13,406 nucleotides of DNA, taken from Candidatus Colimorpha enterica (GTDB lineage: Bacteria > Bacillota > Clostridia > Oscillospirales > CAG-272). Positions within the stretch are counted from its first letter, which is position 1. The number at the start of each line of letters is the position of its first letter. Location of the stretch: NCBI GenBank assembly GCA_000433515.1, contig FR891161.1:1-13406 (forward strand), given 5' to 3'. The position numbers and the translations under genes were made by a program. The notes under the pieces are model-generated. The model did not search any database. It was not told where the DNA came from and saw nothing but the letters and a program-made list of their open reading frames with translations. This document shows positions 7,225-12,371 of the stretch, one piece after another.

Positions 7225-8166
7225 TTATCGTTCCTCTCTTTCTTTCGGCTTGTCCGCGCGGTTTTGGGTGTGCTGACGGTAGAATTCCATGGCGCGGATC
7301 ATGGTCGTCTGCATTTGTTTGGCAGTCGTACCGGGCGGAAAATACCGTCTCAAGGGAGCTGCCTCAATTTTCAGATATTCTTTTTGGTTGCCCTTGATTT
7401 CGGACATGATCTGCGAAATACCGCTGTCGGTCAGCGTGTAATCCTCGCTGAGCTTGCGTAGACGCTGTGCCTGCGACAGAGACGGCGTGAGTTCGTCGCA
7501 GGCCATGATTTGGTATAGTGCGTTCTGCTCATGGCTGTTGAGGTAGGAAAGCTCCACTGCGGGAGTCAGCGCGATCCGTCCCTCATCCACCAGTTTCAAA
7601 ATGTCGGGAATGAGATTGGTGAGACGGATATAACGCTGAATCTGATTGCGGCTATCAGGCGAATCAGCAGCTAATCTATCGATGCTTTTTGTTTGGTGAC
7701 CAACTTGGTCACCATTTTCTTTTCGCCCCGGAGATCGTTTCATCGCGTCATATTTCATCTTGTACGCAAACGCCTTTTCACTCGGCAGAATATGCTCCCT
7801 TTGCAGGTTGCTGTCCACCATCGTGATAATGGCTTCCTCATCCGTGAGGTTGCGGACGATCACCGGCATGGTGCTCATACCGAGAGCGCGGCAGGCAGTC
7901 AGTCGGCGGTGGCCGGATATCAGCTCGTAGCCGCTCTCCGTGGGTCTTGCAAGCGCGGGGATCAGCACACCCGATTCCCGGATGCTTTCTTTCAGTCGTT
8001 CCATTTCTTCATCTTCCATGACTTTGAACGGGTGCTCCTTGAATGGTTTCAGATTATCGAGAGGAAGCTCGTCCACTTTCGGTTTCTTCGCGTCGATCCG
8101 CTCCTCTGTGCTCATAAAGAGCTCATCGTACCCGGTCAGGCCCAGGTCTATGCGGTCTGCTTTCAT
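7225..8166 (-). CDS. ParB/RepB/Spo0J-family protein
   Basis: A 313-residue ParB-like protein. The N-terminal ParB domain (about 30-125) has the box ELISGHRR (81-88) and the second box SNLQREHILPSEKAFAY (119-135). These correspond to the nucleotide-binding (CTP) motifs of the family. A helix-turn-helix region follows (about 165-225, including SRNQIQRYIRLTNLIPDIL). Family members bind parS-like DNA and work with ParA in segregation, but no ParA is present here. A role as a DNA-binding regulator or in maintenance of the excised circle is as likely. The ATG at 8166 has an AGAGAGGTGA site; the start lies inside the mobC reading frame, so the two genes overlap by 44 bp. Confidence 0.9.
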   Translation of the reverse strand: MKADRIDLGLTGYDELFMSTEERIDAKKPKVDELPLDNLKPFKEHPFKVMEDEEMERLKESIRESGVLIPALARPTESGYELISGHRRLTACRALGMSTMPVIVRNLTDEEAIITMVDSNLQREHILPSEKAFAYKMKYDAMKRSPGRKENGDQVGHQTKSIDRLAADSPDSRNQIQRYIRLTNLIPDILKLVDEGRIALTPAVELSYLNSHEQNALYQIMACDELTPSLSQAQRLRKLSEDYTLTDSGISQIMSEIKGNQKEYLKIEAAPLRRYFPPGTTAKQMQTTMIRAMEFYRQHTQNRADKPKEREER

Positions 8167-8614
8167 GCCTCGTCACCTCTCTTTCTTCGGGCGGTAAACA
8201 TCGTTCGGTTATTTCTTTCAGACAAACTTTCAAATCTGACAGCGTCTGGCGGAGCAGTTCTTCATCCAACGGTTCGGAGAGAAATACATTCTTGAATATC
8301 CGATCCAAATTGAAATGAATATTCTTCATCATGCGGACCGTCTGAAAAAGAGGGGCAGGCGGCGCTTCCATGATCGTCTTTCCTTCGATCATTGTGCGGA
8401 TAAACTGCTCACGGTTCATAACCGTCTTGTCCACCATCGCATTCAGCCGTGCAAGTTCCGCATCGCTCAGATAAACCGTGATCTTGTTGTTCCTTGTTCT
8501 GTTTGGTTTCTTGTTTTCTGCCGCAGGGGTTTCAGGGTTTCTCCTGACAAGCGAATCTGTCCGGACAGATTCAGTGCTTGTTGAGACAGCGGCGTTATAT
8601 TCGTTCCACTTCAT
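8123..8614 (-). CDS. mobC: MobC-like relaxosome accessory protein
   Basis: A 163-residue protein with a basic N-terminal linker, then a ribbon-helix-helix-like segment (NNKITVYLSDAELARLN ... MNREQFIRTMI) and a helical MobC-type region (LFQTVRMMKNIHFNLDRIFKNV). Family members bind oriT and help the relaxase nick DNA during mobilisation. I chose the ATG at 8614 because GAAAGGAAG lies 9 bp upstream. An in-frame ATG at 8683 would add 23 residues, has no good ribosome binding site, and would overlap the upstream gene much further. With the chosen start the overlap with the upstream gene is 20 bp. No relaxase gene lies beside it, which is unusual because mobC normally precedes one. Confidence 0.8.
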   Translation of the reverse strand: MKWNEYNAAVSTSTESVRTDSLVRRNPETPAAENKKPNRTRNNKITVYLSDAELARLNAMVDKTVMNREQFIRTMIEGKTIMEAPPAPLFQTVRMMKNIHFNLDRIFKNVFLSEPLDEELLRQTLSDLKVCLKEITERCLPPEEREVTRHESRPHRPGPDRVR

Positions 8615-8891
8615 CGAGATACACTTCCTTTCTTGAATTTTCTCTGTAATGGAGCAGCAGGTGGGTACCGACCGGGATTTCATAGAACCCTAAGTACCTC
8701 TGCCACCACTGGGTTGTTGCCATAACTTTTCTGCTGTCCTCAAAAGTAAAGAAGACTCGCAGACAATTCCGCGCCTCCGCTTTCATATCCAGGACGGCAA
8801 TGAACTTTCCCGGCTCAAGATTCAGCACATAATCCGTTGTGATGATATTCTGAGCTTTGAGCTCGTTTTGCGTGTAGACCTTGTCCTCCAT
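8595..8891 (-). CDS. Small conserved-looking element protein, function unknown
   Basis: A 98-residue protein (MEDKVYTQNELKAQNIITTD ...) with alternating hydrophobic residues suggesting a mostly beta structure, and a Trp/Tyr-rich middle (TTQWWQRYLGFYEIPVG). I do not recognise the family. Coding is well supported: a strong AAAGGAGGTG site, a start 3 bp after the upstream stop, and a 20-bp overlap with mobC. Its place between a PC4-like gene and mobC suggests a mobilisation or DNA-processing accessory, but this is inferred from position only. Confidence 0.75.
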   Translation of the reverse strand: MEDKVYTQNELKAQNIITTDYVLNLEPGKFIAVLDMKAEARNCLRVFFTFEDSRKVMATTQWWQRYLGFYEIPVGTHLLLHYRENSRKEVYLDEVERI

Positions 8892-8894
8892 GCG

Positions 8895-9116
8895 TTACAC
8901 CTCCTTTTTCAGCAGTCTGATCAGCGTGCGCGCTTCGTCTTTGGTGAAGGTTCCGCGGCTTGTGCACCTGTCGTGATCCGGAGACCAGTCGTGAATGTCG
9001 AGTTTCGGCTCTGCACCGTTCCAGCTGACCATATTCAGCTCCAGTTTCCAGCCGCGTGACGATTCGGAGATCACTCCGATATGCCTTGTGATTTTGCTTG
9101 TGATCTTGTCTTTCAT
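8895..9116 (-). CDS. PC4/YdbC-like nucleic-acid-binding protein
   Basis: A 73-residue protein whose order of motifs, HIGVISESSRGWKLELNMVS (12-31), a W-N-G turn (32-34), KLDIHDWSPDH (38-48) and a C-terminal helix (TKDEARTLIRLLKKE), matches the bacterial YdbC branch of the PC4 single-stranded-DNA-binding coactivator fold. These proteins bind single-stranded or melted DNA and recur in clostridial conjugative elements. Length is normal for the family. The start has a TTTAAGGAGG-type ribosome binding site. It is the first gene of the operon that runs through mobC, the ParB-like gene and the recombinase. A role in handling DNA during transfer or in regulating the operon is plausible but inferred. 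Confidence 0.82.
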   Translation of the reverse strand: MKDKITSKITRHIGVISESSRGWKLELNMVSWNGAEPKLDIHDWSPDHDRCTSRGTFTKDEARTLIRLLKKEV

Positions 9117-9480
9117 TTTGATTTCCTCCTTAAATTTTTGAATTTAGGCAGTTGAAAGAATCTGCCTATGTAACCGGCTAAAAAGAAAAATGCGATTTGC
9201 CGCCGTAATCTTCTTCTATCTATAGAAGTTTCTTCTCTTTAGCTGGTAGAAATAGTTACTTACTTAATTACTTATAGGGAGCGGCTTTGGGAGTTTGATC
9301 TGACTTTTACGCATCACCTTCTTTCATGAAGCAGTCTTTTTACTGTCTGAGAAGGAATGAACTTACCGGTTTTGAAAGCTATTACAGTTACCGATATTTT
9401 TCTTCTTCTCAGGTAGTAAGAGGTAGTTACTTAAATACTTACTTATAGCGGAGTAAGCACCGCTTTTCCTCGCCCCTTTT
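9117..9480 (-). promoter_or_regulatory. Upstream regulatory region of the mobile-element operon (duplicated block, palindromes)
   Basis: No gene fits here. A block of about 55 bp occurs twice in direct orientation (about 9229-9284 and 9399-9454), sharing a TTCTTCT tract, GGTAG, and AGTTACTTA repeats ending in ACTTATAG. Between it and the first gene lie a perfect palindrome CTTCTATCTATAGAAG (9213-9228) and a hairpin TAGGCAG/CTGCCTA (9145-9151, 9162-9168) just before the ribosome binding site. A further imperfect hairpin spans about 9317-9354. On the minus strand both copies contain TATAAG, which could be -10 elements, but I find no convincing -35. Repressor operators or an oriT are both possible. 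Confidence 0.5.
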
Positions 9481-9640
9481 GTATGCCTACCCCGGGATCT
9501 CACCGCAGCGTCGCCGCGCTCGCTCTTTCGAGGTCATCGCACAGTCATGGAACTTGGACTCTTTATTCAGTTGTCAAGGTACATATCCTCATAATGTGAG
9601 GAATGAGAGAGGATGTTTTTTAGGGTCCTGTCGAAAATTT
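9481..9640. other. Spacer before the repeat array; no gene seen
   Basis: I find no supported gene. It includes the first copy of a 20-bp sequence (9564-9583) that recurs at 12115-12134, and a short inverted repeat CCTCA/TGAGG. Confidence 0.4.
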
Positions 9641-10356
9641 TTTCTCTCTACTTATTCCGACTGGGAGAGACCGTTTTAGTAGGTGTTTTCAAAAAAGTTT
9701 TGTTCCCCCAAAGAGTAGCCAGCGAGAAAGTTCGAAATGTGCGGGTTCCAAGGAATTATTTTCTCTTCACTTATTCCCACTGAGAGAGGCCGTTTGGGGA
9801 GTCATTCTCAAAAAAATTTTCTCCCCTCAAAGAGTAGGCAGCGAGAAGCCAGTTTTTTCACCCCTGTTTTGAATATTCCTTCAATTGTTCCCACTGGGAG
9901 CGGTCAAAAGTTGTGTCTGTTTTGCAATTTTCTTCCCTCAATAGGTAGGCAACGAGGATGATCAAAAACCGCGCCTTTGCCGTAAATATTTTTCTCCCTC
10001 AAGTGGTAGAGCACGAAAACGCGGATTTTATGAATGGCTTCCGAAATTTCCGAAAGATCCCCTCAAGGGGTGGAGCACGGGAACGCGAAAAATATAAGGT
10101 TTTTTCGAAAATAATTTTTTCCTCCCAAGGGATAGAGCATGAAAACTCGATTTTTATGAATGATTTTGAAAATTTCTCTCACATCTGGTAGGCATCGGGA
10201 AAGGCGAAAACTAAACCACTTTGATAAATTTCTTTATTTTCTCCCTCAAAGGGTAGCCATCGAGAAACGCCAAAAATTGCGGGGTAAATGAAAATATTTA
10301 TTTTATCCCTCAAGGGGTAGAGCACAGAAAGCCGGTTTTTATGCGCTTTTCTCAAA
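9640..10356. repeat. Degenerate tandem array, ~60-bp half-units (left arm)
   Basis: Nine copies of a motif of the form CCCTCAAnGGGTAGnGCAnCGAGAA occur, with GTAG cores (or the aligned bases) at about 9715, 9834, 9945, 10006, 10070, 10131, 10188, 10253 and 10317. Spacing is about 115 bp where a second unit (ACTTATTCCCACTGGGAGAGGCC type, near 9650, 9766 and 9885) is interleaved, and 57-65 bp where it is not. The parts between cores also resemble each other (TTTTTATGAATG ... GAAAATTTC), so the whole ~60 bp is the repeat and there are no unique spacers. Small open frames here have no ribosome binding sites. Confidence 0.75.
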
Positions 10357-10369
10357 ATTTTTTATTTTT

Positions 10370-10427
10370 GGCTCCGAATCGGAGCCATCTTCCCGTTGCC
10401 TGATATACGAGGCTCCGAATCGGAGCC
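10370..10427. repeat. Two identical 17-bp hairpins
   Basis: GGCTCCGAATCGGAGCC occurs at 10370-10386 and 10411-10427, 41 bp apart. Each is an 8-bp perfect inverted repeat around one base and is followed by AT and T residues (ATCTT, ATTTTT). Confidence 0.85.
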
Positions 10428-10439
10428 ATTTTTCGTCTG

Positions 10440-10503
10440 TGGCATCAAAATTGATGCCATTTTCGGGAGTGGGATTTCCGCTGTGGCATTAAAATTGATG
10501 CCA
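10440..10503. repeat. Two near-identical 20-bp hairpins
   Basis: TGGCATCAAAATTGATGCCA (10440-10459) and TGGCATTAAAATTGATGCCA (10484-10503) are 9-bp inverted repeats around AA, the second with one T-G pair. Both are followed by TTTT or TTTTT. They share the frame GGC...GCCATTTT with the hairpins just upstream but have different arms. Confidence 0.85.
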
Positions 10504-10627
10504 TTTTTGATTACCTCCTCACTGATTCCCAGTGGGAAAGGTCATTTTTTAAGTAGTTTTCAAAAAAATATCCGCTCACTTAACCCACGGTTGGAGGTCG
10601 TTTTGTCAACCTATCCGGCGAGAATTT
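10504..10627. repeat. Two further copies of the TTCCCACTGGGA-type unit
   Basis: ATTCCCAGTGGGAAAGG (about 10525-10541) contains the perfect palindrome TTCCCAGTGGGAA. A weaker copy (TTAACCCACGGTTGGAGG, about 10580-10597) follows about 55 bp later. Flanks repeat the TTTTCAAAAAAAT tract seen in the left array. Confidence 0.6.
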
Positions 10628-10995
10628 CTCCTATAATTCCTTACAGCAACTTTTGCGGCTGAAAAACGACACGATTTATGAAAAAATTCCCCACACCCCT
10701 ATACCGCAACTTTCGAAGCCAAAAAACGAAGCACTTTCCGAATCTTTTTCAAAAAAATGTTCTCACCCCTCTACCGCACATTTTTGAGCCAAAAACGGAA
10801 GCACTTTTACAAAAAACTTTTTCAACCATCTACCACACATTTTCAGGCAAAAAACGGACACGCTTTTCAAAAAAAGTTTCCTACTCCTATACCGCATGTT
10901 TTTTCAGACGAATCTAAACACCTATTTCAAAAAAATTTTCTCTACTACTGTTACCGGGACATTTGAGGGCGAAAACTGAACACTAACTCCGAAAA
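10628..10995. repeat. Degenerate tandem array, ~60-bp units (right arm)
   Basis: Six copies of a unit of the form CCCCTATACCGCA...GCCAAAAAACG...CACTTTTTCAAAAAAA. TACCGC-type cores lie at about 10642, 10702, 10772, 10831, 10890 and 10952, with spacing 59-70 bp. The reverse complement (GCGGTAGAGGGGTGAGAA then a T-run) resembles the left-array unit (GGGGTAGAGCACGAAAA), suggesting the same family in inverted orientation. Confidence 0.7.
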
Positions 10996-11000
10996 AAGCA

Positions 11001-11040
11001 TAAAAAGTAGCGCCTGCCTCGTATTCAGAAGCAGACGCTA
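11001..11040 (-). terminator. Terminator of the lipoprotein/TnpV operon
   Basis: On the minus strand a 13-bp stem (11028-11040 with 11008-11020, with G-T wobbles) and 7-nt loop are followed by CTTTTTA. It lies 16 bp after the TnpV stop. Confidence 0.88.
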
Positions 11041-11055
11041 TATCTTTTCGGGTAT

Positions 11056-11334
11056 TCAGTTGTAGATCAGATCATGCAGGACGATTTCTTCGGCTCGGCT
11101 GCGGATGCTGTTCATCCGTCCGACCCATTCCATTTGATTCTCGGCTTTCAGTTTTTCGGTTACGCCTTCGGCTTTCTTCATCTGCTCAACCAAACGGTCG
11201 AACATTTCCTCAGCCGCTTCGCCGATTTCTTTCAGATGGTCTTCTAACTTCCCATCGAGGAACATGCCGGTATAGATTCCGTTTCTATGCTCACGCAGAT
11301 ACCGATGACGCATTTTTGCAAATCTGTTGTACAT
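11056..11334 (-). CDS. tnpV: TnpV-like transposon-encoded protein, short form
   Basis: A 92-residue, highly charged helical protein. The sequence KMRHRYLREHRNGIYTGMFL, then DGKLEDHL, then EGVTEKLKAENQMEWVGRMN and AEEIVLHDLI follows the C-terminal three quarters of the TnpV family known from Tn4451 and clostridial elements, whose function is not established. Usual members, as I recall them, carry about 30 extra N-terminal residues (a Y-x-x-P-D-L region) that are missing here. The start looks genuine: GGAGG lies 7 bp before ATG, and only 11 bp separate it from the upstream lipoprotein stop, so this is a short form and not a misplaced start. Confidence 0.8.
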   Translation of the reverse strand: MYNRFAKMRHRYLREHRNGIYTGMFLDGKLEDHLKEIGEAAEEMFDRLVEQMKKAEGVTEKLKAENQMEWVGRMNSIRSRAEEIVLHDLIYN

Positions 11335-11345
11335 ATTTTTCCTCC

Positions 11346-12011
11346 TTACGCATACGCGATGTAAATCAAGTAGTTTCCGTTTCCGAGGCTCTCTGCCCAG
11401 ATATTCACCGCGGTAATGTCATCGTCGCGTTTATAGCGGTCAAGACGGTGCGTCAGGTCCCGCTCAAGATAAATGCATTCGGCGTTGGCGGTCGTCGGGT
11501 TATCCCAGCAATCCACCGCCGTTTCGTCAATTTCAAGCCCGATTTGAAGCGCGTAGGACTTTGCAAAGCTGATCCAGTAATTGACATCAAACTCCGCTTT
11601 CGGCGACTCTGTGACGCTCTCAGGCGGCGTTTCGACGGTTTCCGGCAACTCTGTCGGCTTATCCTCTTTGACCGTTTCTGCGGGCGTTTTTGGCATTGTC
11701 GGCGGTTCCGTTGTTGTTTCCGCTTTGATCGGAGCAATAGGTGTTTCCACCATTGTTTCGGTTGTGGTATCCGGTACTGGACTCTGCTCCGGGCGCTCAA
11801 TGGCGGTCGGCTCGGTCGTCTCCGTTTTTGGAGTCTCGATGACCGGTTCAGTTTCCTTAGTGGTGGATGCCTCAGTTACTTCCGTTACCTGCGTATCTGC
11901 AACAGTCGTTTCCGTTGGCTCGGTTTGCATACTTGACAAGGTTTCCGCAGGCTTTACCGCCGAACACGCGCTCATCAGAAGCGCCAGCAGCAGGATGATG
12001 ATTTTCTTCAT
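11346..12011 (-). CDS. Secreted lipoprotein with Thr/Pro/Glu-rich linker
   Basis: A 221-residue protein. It begins MKKIIILLLALLMSACS, a lipoprotein signal with Cys16 as the lipidated residue. Residues about 20-140 are a low-complexity Thr/Glu/Pro stretch, probably an extended spacer through the cell wall. The last ~80 residues (from FDVNYWISFAKSYALQIGLE to the terminal YLIYIAYA) form a compact folded domain that I do not recognise. I chose the ATG at 12011 because GGGAGG stands about 9 bp upstream and the signal peptide begins there; an in-frame ATG 60 bp further upstream adds residues that do not fit a signal. It is co-transcribed with tnpV. Surface exclusion, adhesion or mating contact would suit an element-borne lipoprotein, but this is a guess. 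Confidence 0.8.
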   Translation of the reverse strand: MKKIIILLLALLMSACSAVKPAETLSSMQTEPTETTVADTQVTEVTEASTTKETEPVIETPKTETTEPTAIERPEQSPVPDTTTETMVETPIAPIKAETTTEPPTMPKTPAETVKEDKPTELPETVETPPESVTESPKAEFDVNYWISFAKSYALQIGLEIDETAVDCWDNPTTANAECIYLERDLTHRLDRYKRDDDITAVNIWAESLGNGNYLIYIAYA

Positions 12012-12071
12012 GGCTTTCGCCTCCCTTCGCGTATATGGTAACGAAAAGCGGAAGAAAACACCAATGTGCAA

Positions 12072-12371
12072 AAATCGGATTTACAGATTTGACGGGGATG
12101 GTATCTTGTGAGTATATTCGGTTGTCAAGGAACAGCGAAGGTTTGACCCTTCACTTGTTCCCACTGAGAAGCCCGAATCGTACACCTATTTTGGAAAAGA
12201 ATTTTTGAGAAAAAAGAAATAGCCCTCTCCGAAATTGATCGGAAAGGGCTGTCGCCTTTGATGTGGCATTGTCTTATCAAGCAACGAATCTGTGAGCACA
12301 GATTCACTTGTCAGGGAATTCCCTGAGACCCTGAAAAAGCGAAACTAATTTCCGAATACAAACGATTCAAA
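12072..12371. other. Spacer with an array-motif copy and hairpins; no gene
   Basis: No gene is supported. The stretch holds the second copy of a 20-bp sequence (12115-12134), a TTCACTTGTTCCCACTGAGA element (12150-12169) that differs by one base from the array copy at 9766-9785, a terminator-like hairpin, and two palindromes: GAATCTGTG/CACAGATTC (12286-12305) and TCAGGGAATTCCCTGA (12311-12326). Confidence 0.6.
12210..12250 (-). terminator. Probable terminator for the right-edge gene
   Basis: On the minus strand a 12-bp stem with one U-G pair (12239-12250 with 12221-12232), 6-nt loop, followed by ATTTCTTTTTTC. It is about 120 bp after the stop of the gene at 12372, with two other hairpins in between. 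Confidence 0.75.

Noticed and set aside
9703..10345. CRISPR-like array (repeat cores every ~60-65 bp)
   Set aside because: The cores differ from copy to copy by many substitutions, the intervening sequences resemble each other, and no cas gene is present. It is a degenerate tandem repeat.
9479..10966. Several plus-strand open frames of 66-88 codons across the repeat region
   Set aside because: They have no ribosome binding sites and are low-complexity translations of the repeats. The repeat period varies (57-70 bp) and is often not a multiple of three, so the frame is not maintained.
11581..12111. A plus-strand Ser/Val-rich open frame of 176 codons
   Set aside because: It is the antisense of the Thr/Pro/Glu-rich linker of the lipoprotein; the low complexity keeps the opposite frame open by chance.
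12125..12307. A minus-strand 60-codon open frame
   Set aside because: It has no ribosome binding site and runs through the terminator hairpin and repeat copy.
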